DNA of 10,090 nucleotides from positions 1 through 10,090 of the forward strand of contig DXEZ01000135.1 of NCBI GenBank assembly GCA_019114715.1. The letters run 5' to 3'. The translations under genes were made by a program, and so were the position numbers. The DNA is from Candidatus Sphingobacterium stercoripullorum. Lineage in GTDB: Bacteria > Bacteroidota > Bacteroidia > Sphingobacteriales > Sphingobacteriaceae. The first letter of the stretch is position 1, and the number at the start of each line of letters is the position of its first letter. The notes under the pieces were generated by a model. It did no database searches. It was not told the origin of the DNA and saw nothing but the letters and a program-made list of their open reading frames with translations. Of this stretch, positions 1-7,131 are shown one piece after another.

Positions 1-1335
1 GTAGCTTATAATGAAGCTCCTGAGCCTGATTACAATAAAGCTTTAGATTATTTAGGTCAAGCACGTGAGAAAAGCAAGGATAAATTTCCAGATATTTTAG
101 TGGCGATGGGAGATGCTTACTTGGGATTAAATCAAAATAGCCAAGCTTACGTAAGCTATAGAGACGCTTTAAATATTGATGAAGATCTGGTTAAGGCTAA
201 AGTTGCACAAGCAATCATTACAAGAAGCGCGCAAGCGTACGACGTTGCAATTGAAAATCTAGAAGGTGTCGCCGAAGAATACCCGAACTACGCTCCAGTT
301 TATCGTGAGCTAGCCGAAACGTATTACCGTTCGTCACTGAACCTAGAGCACGAGGAATATAGAGAAGTAAACAAAAAAGCAGTTGAATACTACAAACAGT
401 ATATGTCTGTAGCAGGAGATAACTCTGTTGAAGCAAAAACTCGTTACGCTGACTTCTTGGTTTATTCGGGTAACTACGATGAGTTGAAGTCTGTATCCGA
501 GGAACTATCTGGAATGGAAGGTGTAGATGCTAAAGTTTACCGTTATTTAGGCTATATCGCTTATAACGATAAAGATTACGATAAAGCGTTAGAGTACTTG
601 AATACTTTATTCGAGCGTTTGGAAGAAGAGCGTGTTATTTCTAGAGACTACCTATTTGCTGGACTGAGCAACGTTAGTGTTGGTGAAAAAGAAAAAGGTA
701 TAGAGCTACTACATAAGGCCATTGAGTTGCAAAATGATGACGATGATTTATTAGCAGATATTTCTGAAATCGCTTTCGCAAAATATCAGGATAAAGAGAT
801 AGAAGCTGCTATCGACCTTTTCTCTATAGCGGCAGGTATGCCAGAATCTGACTACTATTATGATGCAAACTACTACACTGGTTTGGGTGAATATAACTTA
901 GGTAGTTCGATGTTAAATCAAGGTCAAGCGCAAGAAGATGGTGGAGAAATCGCAACGGCAAAAGAGCATCTTGAGCGTGGTGTTAAAGCTTTCGATGTTG
1001 TTTTAGGTTCAGACAAAGAAGAAGTAATTAGCAAATATAAAACCTCTTCTTTATACTACAAAGCTCTTTCTCAGTTAGGAATGGACAACTTGCAAGAGCC
1101 TGAAGAAATGCAAGGGCTATTTGTAGATGCATTCACTAAGCTAATTGAGCAGTTAAAAGATAAGCCGATTGAAGAAGGTACAAATGCAGCTTTCTTAACA
1201 GATGCTAATAACTACTTGGGGTATTATTACTATGTTAAAGGCGATAACGAAAAAGCTAAGAGTCATTTCGATCGCACTTTAGAAATTAATCCTGAGAATG
1301 AATTTGCATTATCTATAGTAGAATATTTAGAATAA
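1..1335 (+). CDS. TPR-repeat protein, 3' part (5' end outside the window)
   Basis: The reading frame is open from base 1, so the Met codon at 100 is probably internal and the gene continues upstream; 444 codons plus a TAA stop are visible. The protein is acidic, soluble-looking and helical, with no membrane segment in the visible part. TPR-like helix pairs with small-residue/aromatic spacing lie at about residues 29-62, 98-141, 143-174, 177-207, 215-246 and 397-433 (residue 1 = base 1). The last one is the most typical, with a GDNEKAKSHFDRTLEINPEN-type core. TPR domains are protein-binding scaffolds; no catalytic motif is visible, so no function is proposed. Any signal peptide or N-terminal domain would be off the window. 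It is separated from nuoA by a terminator and a promoter, so it is probably not part of the nuo operon. Sure of TPR, unsure of role. Confidence 0.85.
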   Translation, partial: VAYNEAPEPDYNKALDYLGQAREKSKDKFPDILVAMGDAYLGLNQNSQAYVSYRDALNIDEDLVKAKVAQAIITRSAQAYDVAIENLEGVAEEYPNYAPVYRELAETYYRSSLNLEHEEYREVNKKAVEYYKQYMSVAGDNSVEAKTRYADFLVYSGNYDELKSVSEELSGMEGVDAKVYRYLGYIAYNDKDYDKALEYLNTLFERLEEERVISRDYLFAGLSNVSVGEKEKGIELLHKAIELQNDDDDLLADISEIAFAKYQDKEIEAAIDLFSIAAGMPESDYYYDANYYTGLGEYNLGSSMLNQGQAQEDGGEIATAKEHLERGVKAFDVVLGSDKEEVISKYKTSSLYYKALSQLGMDNLQEPEEMQGLFVDAFTKLIEQLKDKPIEEGTNAAFLTDANNYLGYYYYVKGDNEKAKSHFDRTLEINPENEFALSIVEYLE

Positions 1336-1364
1336 ATTAAAGCGGCGAGCGCGTCGTCTTAATT
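1335..1364 (+). other. GC-rich hairpin at the TPR gene stop codon
   Basis: An imperfect inverted repeat starts on the last base of the TAA stop. Bases 1335-1347 pair with 1352-1364 around an AGCG loop (1348-1351), with one A/C mismatch (1341/1358) and two G-U pairs. The core CGGCG/CGTCG is a sharp GC-rich patch in AT-rich surroundings. No T-run follows, so alone it is a poor intrinsic terminator. It may protect the mRNA 3' end or help the terminator 23 nt downstream. Confidence 0.5.
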
Positions 1365-1386
1365 AGAATCAAAATAAATTACTTAT

Positions 1387-1417
1387 AAAAGGAGTGTCTA
1401 GCTTGGCACTCCTTTTT
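1387..1417 (+). terminator. Rho-independent terminator after the TPR gene
   Basis: Bases 1387-1398 (AAAAGGAGTGTC) pair with 1405-1416 (GGCACTCCTTTT), giving 12 pairs with one G-U, around the loop TAGCTT. The stem runs into a five-T tract (1413-1417). The A-tract/T-tract flanks could make it partly bidirectional, but no convergent gene is present. It separates the TPR transcript from the nuo operon. Confidence 0.85.
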
Positions 1418-1434
1418 ATGTTGATACTTTTTTT

Positions 1435-1442
1435 TATTTTTG
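1435..1442 (+). promoter_or_regulatory. Putative Bacteroidota -7 promoter box for the nuo operon
   Basis: TATTTTTG matches the Bacteroidota -7 consensus TAnnTTTG exactly and sits 32 nt before the nuoA ATG, just past the TPR terminator. A start of transcription near 1449 would leave a leader of about 26 nt. The -33 element (TTTG) is not clear at the expected distance; only T-rich sequence around 1413-1420 is there. In a T-rich stretch the match could be chance, but its position is what an operon promoter requires. Confidence 0.5.
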
Positions 1443-1474
1443 TAGCGTAGGATATTTATTGTAAATAGAGAATT

Positions 1475-1855
1475 ATGGAAGCTGAAACTTTGGCTAGTGC
1501 CCCAATAGATTATATTCCAATATTAATCCAGTTGGGAGTCGCTGTTGCTTTTGGTGTTGGAACGATAATAGCAACACATATTTTAGGGCCCAAATTACGT
1601 ACTGAAAACAAATTAACTCCCTTTGAATCAGGGGTTGAGGTTGTGGGTAACGCTAGACAGCCCTTTTCCATCAAATACTTTATGGTCGCAATCTTATTTG
1701 TGATTTTTGACATTGAGGTTATTTTTATGTACCCTTGGGCTGTTAACTTTAGGGAAATGGGTATGGAGGGCATGATACAAATGTTTGTTTTCATGGGAAT
1801 GCTCCTACTAGGATTTATTTACGTAGTGAAGAAGAAAGCATTAGATTGGGAATAA
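1475..1855 (+). CDS. nuoA: NADH-quinone oxidoreductase subunit A (ND3-like)
   Basis: Small membrane subunit of complex I that lies next to NuoH at the joint between the peripheral and membrane arms. The 126 residues contain three likely membrane helices at about 14-36, 66-88 and 100-118. The family signature is present: FESG (50-53) in the TM1-TM2 loop, then the FDIEV segment with Asp79 and Glu81, followed by YPWA. The loop has Ser where mitochondrial ND3 carries its redox-switch Cys; this is common in bacteria. Length is a little below the E. coli protein (147). The ATG at 1475 has no clear Shine-Dalgarno; it is the first Met of the frame and puts the first helix in the expected place. It is the first gene of the operon, directly behind the putative promoter. 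Confidence 0.97.
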   Translation: MEAETLASAPIDYIPILIQLGVAVAFGVGTIIATHILGPKLRTENKLTPFESGVEVVGNARQPFSIKYFMVAILFVIFDIEVIFMYPWAVNFREMGMEGMIQMFVFMGMLLLGFIYVVKKKALDWE

Positions 1856-1878
1856 CCTAATCTCTGCTATTTATATTT

Positions 1879-1884
1879 AAAGGA
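1879..1884 (+). promoter_or_regulatory. Shine-Dalgarno-like site for nuoB
   Basis: AAAGGA lies 7 nt before the nuoB ATG at 1892. It is one of the few clear purine ribosome-binding sites in this operon, where many starts have none, and it supports 1892 as the start. Confidence 0.5.
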
Positions 1885-1891
1885 AAGAATT

Positions 1892-2449
1892 ATGAGCAAG
1901 GTTACGTTAGCAGAAGCGCCCCCAGGATTATCGGGATCTGGTTTTTTTGCAACTACTTTGGATAAGGCTATTGGCTTAGCCAGAGCAAACTCCCTATGGC
2001 CGTTACCATTTGCAACTTCTTGTTGTGGGATTGAATTTATGGCTACTATGGGGGCTAACTATGATTTGGCTCGTTTTGGTGCTGAAAGACCAAGTTTTTC
2101 TCCAAGGCAAGCTGACATGTTGTTAGTAATGGGTACTATTGCTAAGAAGATGGCTCCTGTATTAAGGCAGGTCTATATACAGATGGCTGAACCTAGATGG
2201 GTAATTGCTGTTGGTGCTTGCGCCTCTAGTGGTGGTATCTTCGATACCTATTCTGTGTTACAAGGAATCGATGAGATTATACCAGTAGATGTTTATGTGC
2301 CGGGGTGCCCCCCTCGACCGGAGGCTATATTAGATGGAGTGATGAAGTTGCAAGAAATTGTTAAAGACGAGTCTTTAAATAGACGAAATACTCCAGAGTA
2401 CAAGGCTTTATTAGAGAAATACGGAATAATTACCGATTCTGATGGATAA
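1892..2449 (+). CDS. nuoB: NADH-quinone oxidoreductase subunit B (cluster N2)
   Basis: Peripheral-arm subunit holding [4Fe-4S] cluster N2, which passes electrons to quinone. The four expected ligands are present: adjacent Cys44-Cys45 in ATSCCGIEFM, Cys110 in VGACASSGG and Cys139 in VPGCPPRPE. At 185 residues the length is normal (E. coli about 220, with longer ends). It follows nuoA by 36 nt, and its last 8 nt overlap the start of nuoC, suggesting coupled translation. The N-terminal 20 residues and the tail after 165 are variable in the family; the core is textbook. Confidence 0.98.
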   Translation: MSKVTLAEAPPGLSGSGFFATTLDKAIGLARANSLWPLPFATSCCGIEFMATMGANYDLARFGAERPSFSPRQADMLLVMGTIAKKMAPVLRQVYIQMAEPRWVIAVGACASSGGIFDTYSVLQGIDEIIPVDVYVPGCPPRPEAILDGVMKLQEIVKDESLNRRNTPEYKALLEKYGIITDSDG

Positions 2450-2951
2450 AATTGATATTAATAAGGTTGGTGCAAAGCTTGAAGAAGTTTTTGCAGATAA
2501 AGTTCAAATTCAAGGCGAGCCTCAGGGTATTTTACAACTTCAAGTTGATAAAAAGTATATCATTGAGCTGCTCGGGTTTTTGAAAAATGATCCTGAACTT
2601 AAGTTTATATTTTTGACAGACATTACAGCAGTACATTATCCTGATTTTGAGGAAGATCAGCAAATGTGTGTTGTTTATCATATTCATAGCTTAGAAAACA
2701 ATATTCGAGTTAGAATAAAGGTGTTTATAAACGGCGATAACCCAACAATTGACTCTGCAACAGTTTTATGGAATGGAGCGAATTGGATGGAACGTGAAAC
2801 ATTTGATTTTTTTGGCGTGAAATTTTTAGGACACCCGGACTTGAGGCGTATTCTGAATATCGATGAACTGAACGTTCACCCCATGAGAAAAGAATATCCA
2901 TTGGAAGATCCAAATAGGGTGGATAAAAAAGACTTTTATTTTGGTCGTTAA
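2442..2951 (+). CDS. nuoC: NADH-quinone oxidoreductase subunit C (30 kDa)
   Basis: Peripheral-arm subunit without cofactors that packs against NuoD and stabilises the quinone-reducing module. The complex I 30-kDa signature spans residues 117-138: ERETFDFFGV, then HPDLRRIL, followed by HPMRKEYPLED. At 169 residues it is a stand-alone NuoC; in E. coli, and as I recall in gut Bacteroidia, it is fused to NuoD. The first ATG (2442) lies inside the end of nuoB in another frame (ATGGATAA), so its translation probably depends on ribosomes finishing nuoB; no separate ribosome-binding site is obvious. nuoD begins 14 nt after its stop. Confidence 0.97.
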   Translation: MDKIDINKVGAKLEEVFADKVQIQGEPQGILQLQVDKKYIIELLGFLKNDPELKFIFLTDITAVHYPDFEEDQQMCVVYHIHSLENNIRVRIKVFINGDNPTIDSATVLWNGANWMERETFDFFGVKFLGHPDLRRILNIDELNVHPMRKEYPLEDPNRVDKKDFYFGR

Positions 2952-2952
2952 A

Positions 2953-2957
2953 AAGGA
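2953..2957 (+). promoter_or_regulatory. Shine-Dalgarno-like site for nuoD
   Basis: AAGGA lies 8 nt before the nuoD ATG at 2966. An earlier ATG at 2958 touches this site and is out of frame (ATG TAT AAA TGA), so 2966 is the start that fits both spacing and protein similarity. Confidence 0.5.
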
Positions 2958-2965
2958 ATGTATAA

Positions 2966-4201
2966 ATGAGCAAGCATATAACTAGAATAACTCCTAATCA
3001 ACCTGTTTACGAGGACTATGATCCTCAAGAAGACCTCATAACCTTAAACCTTGGGCCTACGCATCCTGCTACTCACGGTGTGTTCCAAAATGTGTTGCAG
3101 GTAGACGGAGAAAGAATTGTTAGTGGAGTATCTACGATAGGCTATATTCACAGGGCTTTTGAGAAAATAGCTGAACATAGGCCATTTTATCAAATAACCC
3201 CACTTACGGACCGGTTGAATTATTGTTCCTCTCCGATAAATAATATGGGGTGGCATATGACCGTGGAGAAACTTTTGGATATAGAAATTCCCAAAAGAGT
3301 TCAATACATGCGGGTTATCGTTATGGAGCTGGCGAGAATAGCCGATCACATTATCTGCAACGGAATTTTAGGTGTAGATACTGGGGCTTTTTCCGGTTTT
3401 TTATATGTGTTGCAAGAGCGTGAGTTTATTTACGAAATTTACGAGGAAATCTGTGGTGCTCGCTTGACTACCAATATTGGAAGAATTGGCGGGTTTGAAC
3501 GGGATTTTAACGATGTCGCCTGGGAAAAAATCCGGGAGTTCTTAAAAAGATTTCCTCCTGTATTGAAAGAGTTTGAAGAGCTCTTTGTTCGAAATAGAAT
3601 ATTTATTGAAAGGACTTCGGGAGTTGCCTCGGTAACGGCTGAAGAGGCTTTAAGCTACAGCTGGACTGGTCCCATACTGAGAGCTTGTGGGATCGATTAC
3701 GATGTGAGGGTGCAAGAGCCTTATAGTGGATATGAAGATTTTGATTTTGACATTCCTGTGGGTACAACTGGCGATGTATACGACCGCTTTATGGTGCGTA
3801 ATGAGGAGATGTGGCAATCTTTACGCATCATCGAACAAGCATTAGAAAAAATCGATAAAATTCCAACACAGGAATTCTACGCCGATGTTCCAGATTTTTA
3901 CCTCCCCCCTAAAGAACAAGTGTACACCAATATGGAGGCGCTTATCTATCATTTTAAGATTGTAATGGGAGAGTGGGACGCGCCCAAAAAGGAAGTTTAC
4001 CACGCAGTTGAAGGGGCAAATGGTGAATTAGGGTTTTATTTGATTCATGAAGGAGGACGATCGCCCTATAGGCTACACTTCCGTAGACCTTCATTTATCA
4101 ATTATCAAATGTATGCTCCTATGAGCAGAGGGATGATGATATCGGATGCGATTATTAACATGAGTAGTTTGAATGTTATAGCTGGAGAATTAGATGCTTA
4201 A
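2966..4201 (+). CDS. nuoD: NADH-quinone oxidoreductase subunit D (49 kDa, quinone site)
   Basis: Peripheral-arm subunit that forms the quinone-reduction chamber with NuoB and NuoH; it descends from the large subunit of [NiFe] hydrogenases. The 49-kDa signature LGPTHPATHGV (29-39) carries His37, aligned by me with T. thermophilus Nqo4 His38. DRLNY gives Tyr86, aligned with Nqo4 Tyr87; both residues contact the quinone headgroup in that structure. RSPYRLHFRRPSF near the C-terminus is also typical. Length (411) is normal. The protein ends GELDA, whereas most family members I know end in Asp-Arg. The final 8 nt overlap nuoE (ATGCTTAA), so the two are likely coupled. Confidence 0.98.
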   Translation: MSKHITRITPNQPVYEDYDPQEDLITLNLGPTHPATHGVFQNVLQVDGERIVSGVSTIGYIHRAFEKIAEHRPFYQITPLTDRLNYCSSPINNMGWHMTVEKLLDIEIPKRVQYMRVIVMELARIADHIICNGILGVDTGAFSGFLYVLQEREFIYEIYEEICGARLTTNIGRIGGFERDFNDVAWEKIREFLKRFPPVLKEFEELFVRNRIFIERTSGVASVTAEEALSYSWTGPILRACGIDYDVRVQEPYSGYEDFDFDIPVGTTGDVYDRFMVRNEEMWQSLRIIEQALEKIDKIPTQEFYADVPDFYLPPKEQVYTNMEALIYHFKIVMGEWDAPKKEVYHAVEGANGELGFYLIHEGGRSPYRLHFRRPSFINYQMYAPMSRGMMISDAIINMSSLNVIAGELDA

Positions 4202-4718
4202 TATAAAAGAAAACCAACAACAGGAGTTTTCTGAAGAGCTCCTTAAAAAGTTTGCAGAAATTGTTTCTAGATACCCAGAGGGTAAACAAAAATCTGCGCT
4301 TCTTCCTCTTATGCACCTGGTTCAGGCAGAACGTGGGTGGATGAGTACGGAATCGATGGACCAAATTGCTGCTTACTTAAATTTAGAGCCAATAGAAGTT
4401 TATGAGGTGGCCACTTTTTACACCATGTTTCACCTGCAGCCAGTAGGCAAGTATGTCTTAGATGTATGTAAAACAGGACCTTGTTGCTTAGTGGGGGCGG
4501 AAGATTTAATGCGCCATATTGAAGATACATTAGGTGTGAAAGCCGGTGAAGTTACCGATGATGGACTCTTTACTTGGAGAAAAGTAGAGTGTATCGCAGC
4601 ATGTGGAGGAGGGCCTGTATTGCAAATTGGACCTGAATATACTTATTATGAAAATTTGACTAAGGAAAAAGTTGATGCACTCATTAACGAACTTAGGACA
4701 AAGGCCAATAAATCATAA
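4194..4718 (+). CDS. nuoE: NADH-quinone oxidoreductase subunit E (24 kDa, cluster N1a)
   Basis: NADH-module subunit with a thioredoxin-like [2Fe-2S] domain (cluster N1a) beside the FMN of NuoF. The ligand pattern is present: Cys92-x4-Cys97 in CKTGPC and Cys133-x3-Cys137 in CIAACGGGP. Cys98 is an extra neighbouring cysteine. The N-terminal helical part (about 12-80), with the EVYEVATFYTMF segment, is typical. Length is 174, close to E. coli (166). The start at 4194 overlaps the end of nuoD by 8 nt; the next in-frame Met is residue 40, too far in for this family. The presence of nuoE/F/G shows a NADH-oxidising complex rather than an 11-subunit ferredoxin- or flavodoxin-type enzyme. Confidence 0.97.
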   Translation: MLNIKENQQQEFSEELLKKFAEIVSRYPEGKQKSALLPLMHLVQAERGWMSTESMDQIAAYLNLEPIEVYEVATFYTMFHLQPVGKYVLDVCKTGPCCLVGAEDLMRHIEDTLGVKAGEVTDDGLFTWRKVECIAACGGGPVLQIGPEYTYYENLTKEKVDALINELRTKANKS

Positions 4719-4728
4719 TGAATTTAAA

Positions 4729-6084
4729 ATGAGTCGTAAATTATTACTTAAGCATATAGACGTTCCTGGGATCAGATCTTTTGAAGTGTATCGACAAAAA
4801 GGTGGATACAATGCTGTTGAAAAAGCTTTGAAAGAGATGAGCTCGGAGGAAGTTGTGGAGCAAGTCAAAACATCGGGTCTGAGAGGGCGTGGTGGAGCAG
4901 GGTTCCCAACGGGTTTGAAGTGGAGTTTTTTAGCGAAACCTGAAGGAGTTCCTAGGTATTTGGTATGTAACGCAGATGAGTCTGAACCGGGTACTTTTAA
5001 AGACCGGTATCTAATGACGCACATCCCCCATATTTTAATTGAAGGTATGATTGTTTCTAGCTATGCACTGGGAGCAAAAACATCTTTTATTTATGTGCGC
5101 GGAGAAATGATGCCACAGATAAAAATATTAGAAAATGCGATTGCAGAAGCAAAGGCCGCTGGATTTTTAGGGAAGAACATTTTAGGAACCGGTTACGATT
5201 TAGAAATATATGTTCAACCTGGAGGAGGAGCGTATATATGTGGTGAAGAAACTGCTTTACTAGAATCTTTAGAAGGAAATAGGGGTAATCCAAGGATAAA
5301 ACCTCCTTTCCCAGCTGTTGCTGGATTATATAACTGTCCTACAGTAGTTAATAACGTAGAGTCTATTGCTGCAACTGTGGATGTCATCAACGGTGGAGGT
5401 GAAGAGTACTCCAAAGTTGGAATAGGTAGAAGTACCGGTACGAAATTAATATCTGCAAGTGGTAATATCAATAAGCCTGGAGTTTATGAAATTGAGCTAG
5501 GGCTACCGGTGGAGGAATTTATATATTCTGATGAATATTGCGGAGGGATAGCTGGAGGTAAACAGCTCAAAGCAGTAGTTGCAGGTGGATCTTCTGTGCC
5601 TATTCTGCCGGCTAACCTTATTTTGAAAACAGCAGAAGGGAATCCTCGACTGATGAGCTATGAGAGCTTGTCGGAAGGTGGCTTCGAATCGGGAACGATG
5701 TTGGGCTCAGGTGGGTTTATTGTTTTTGATGAGGATCAATGTATTGTAAGAAATACGCTGAACTATACGCAATTCTACCACCACGAGAGTTGTGGACAAT
5801 GCTCGCCTTGTCGCGAAGGAACAGGCTGGATGGAAAGAGTTTTAGAAAAAATTGAAAACGGTCAAGGGAGTCAGGAGCATATCGATATGTTGGTTGAAAT
5901 CGCAGGAAATATTGAAGGCAAGACTATTTGCCCGTTAGGTGATGCTGCTGCTTGGCCAGTGGCTAGTGCAATTAGACACTTTAGAGAGGAATTCGAGTGG
6001 CATGTGAATAACCCTGAGTTGGCCATAAAACAAAATTTTGGAATTGGCCCGTATGCAGATCCATTAGTTCCTGTTACAAAATAA
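4729..6084 (+). CDS. nuoF: NADH-quinone oxidoreductase subunit F (51 kDa, NADH/FMN/N3)
   Basis: Catalytic entry subunit: it binds NADH and FMN and passes electrons to [4Fe-4S] cluster N3. From the ATG at 4729 it is 451 residues (E. coli 445). Motifs in order: GLRGRGGAGFPTGLKW (50-65), NADESEPGTFKDR (81-93), GGGAYICGEETALLESLEG (165-183), and the N3 ligands Cys355-x2-Cys358-x2-Cys361 with Cys401 in CPLGDAAAWP. The frame stays open upstream to an ATG at 4672, which would add 19 residues overlapping the end of nuoE; those residues do not resemble the family, so 4729 is preferred. An out-of-frame ATG at 4718 overlaps the nuoE stop and ends after four codons in a TGA that overlaps the nuoF ATG. 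Confidence 0.97.
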   Translation: MSRKLLLKHIDVPGIRSFEVYRQKGGYNAVEKALKEMSSEEVVEQVKTSGLRGRGGAGFPTGLKWSFLAKPEGVPRYLVCNADESEPGTFKDRYLMTHIPHILIEGMIVSSYALGAKTSFIYVRGEMMPQIKILENAIAEAKAAGFLGKNILGTGYDLEIYVQPGGGAYICGEETALLESLEGNRGNPRIKPPFPAVAGLYNCPTVVNNVESIAATVDVINGGGEEYSKVGIGRSTGTKLISASGNINKPGVYEIELGLPVEEFIYSDEYCGGIAGGKQLKAVVAGGSSVPILPANLILKTAEGNPRLMSYESLSEGGFESGTMLGSGGFIVFDEDQCIVRNTLNYTQFYHHESCGQCSPCREGTGWMERVLEKIENGQGSQEHIDMLVEIAGNIEGKTICPLGDAAAWPVASAIRHFREEFEWHVNNPELAIKQNFGIGPYADPLVPVTK

Positions 6085-6113
6085 TAGAGTTAGGTTTTTT
6101 AGCGAATTTCAAA

Positions 6114-7130
6114 ATGGCAGAAGAACAAAATAAGATAAAAGTAAAGATAGACGGAATTACGGTTGAAGTAGATCCTGGGACTACTATACTTAATGCTGCA
6201 CGTAAAATAGGAGGTGAGATTGTCCCACCTGCTATGTGTTATTATACGAATTTAGAAGGGAGTGGAGGAAAGTGTAGAACCTGTCTTGTCAAGGTGAGTA
6301 AAGGTTCGGAGGCTGACCCGCGACCTATGCCCAAATTAATGGCTTCTTGCCGAACATCGGTAATGGATGGGATGGAAGTCCAAAATGTGACCTCCGAAGA
6401 GGTGCAATCTGCCAGAAAAGGTGTGGTTGAATTTTTACTAATAAACCACCCTTTAGACTGTCCAGTTTGTGATCAAGCGGGAGAATGTGATTTGCAAGAT
6501 CTAAGTTACGAGCACGGTGTTGGGCAATCCAGGTATGAATTTGAGAAGCGTACATTTGAGCCCATTAGCTTAGGGGATAAGATCCAGCTTCATATGAACA
6601 GATGTATCCTTTGCTATCGTTGTGTTATGGTCGCCAATCAATTAACAGAAAAGCGGCAGCATGGTATTCTATACAGAGGGGAGATGTCTGAGATTTCTAC
6701 TTATATAGAACAGGCATTAGATCACGATTTTATAGGAAACGTTATTGATGTCTGTCCCGTAGGGGCATTAACCGATAAAACCTTCAGGTTTAAAAACAGG
6801 GTCTGGTTTACCAAACCTGTTAATGCACACCGCAATTGTGATAAATGCTGTGGCAAAGTAACCTTATGGTATAAAGGTGAGGATGTGCTTCGGGTTACAG
6901 GTCGGAAGGATGAGTTTGGAGAAGTACACGAATTTATTTGTAATACATGTAGATTTGATAAAAAACAGACAGCGGATTGGATTTTAGAAAAACCAACTGA
7001 AATAGCTTCTACATCTGTTATTAACTCAAATCATTATACTTCATTTAACCCTCCTGCGGTAATAGCTAAAAATGAAAAGCTTCAATTAACCAACCAGGAG
7101 CAATTAAAACGAACTGAAAGATTAAAGTAA
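6114..7130 (+). CDS. nuoG: NADH-quinone oxidoreductase subunit G, short form (N1b, N5, N4)
   Basis: Electron-wire subunit linking NuoF to NuoI. The N-terminal ferredoxin fold has the [2Fe-2S] N1b ligands Cys42, Cys54, Cys57 and Cys79. The His-Cys3 [4Fe-4S] N5 site is His112, Cys116, Cys119 and Cys125. The N4 site is Cys164, Cys167, Cys170 and Cys214. Residues 238-282 correspond to the Mo/4Fe-4S domain that holds N7 in E. coli and T. thermophilus, but the cysteines are rearranged: Cys242, Cys245, Cys246, Cys276 and Cys279. The protein then ends at 338 after a polar tail, without the large molybdopterin-oxidoreductase-like domain (family 700-900 residues). nuoH starts 19 nt after the stop, so no broken remnant remains. 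Short NuoG is, as I recall, normal in aerobic Bacteroidota. Confidence 0.95.
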   Translation: MAEEQNKIKVKIDGITVEVDPGTTILNAARKIGGEIVPPAMCYYTNLEGSGGKCRTCLVKVSKGSEADPRPMPKLMASCRTSVMDGMEVQNVTSEEVQSARKGVVEFLLINHPLDCPVCDQAGECDLQDLSYEHGVGQSRYEFEKRTFEPISLGDKIQLHMNRCILCYRCVMVANQLTEKRQHGILYRGEMSEISTYIEQALDHDFIGNVIDVCPVGALTDKTFRFKNRVWFTKPVNAHRNCDKCCGKVTLWYKGEDVLRVTGRKDEFGEVHEFICNTCRFDKKQTADWILEKPTEIASTSVINSNHYTSFNPPAVIAKNEKLQLTNQEQLKRTERLK

Positions 7131-7131
7131 A

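Noticed and set aside
4672..4728. Upstream in-frame start adding 19 residues to NuoF
   Set aside because: The added residues are the nuoE coding end read in another frame and do not resemble any NuoF; the ATG at 4729 fits the family length.
6085..6113. Possible internal promoter in the nuoF-nuoG gap (TAGGTTTT)
   Set aside because: Lacks the final G of TAnnTTTG, has no -33 element, and the gap is only 29 nt within a continuous operon.
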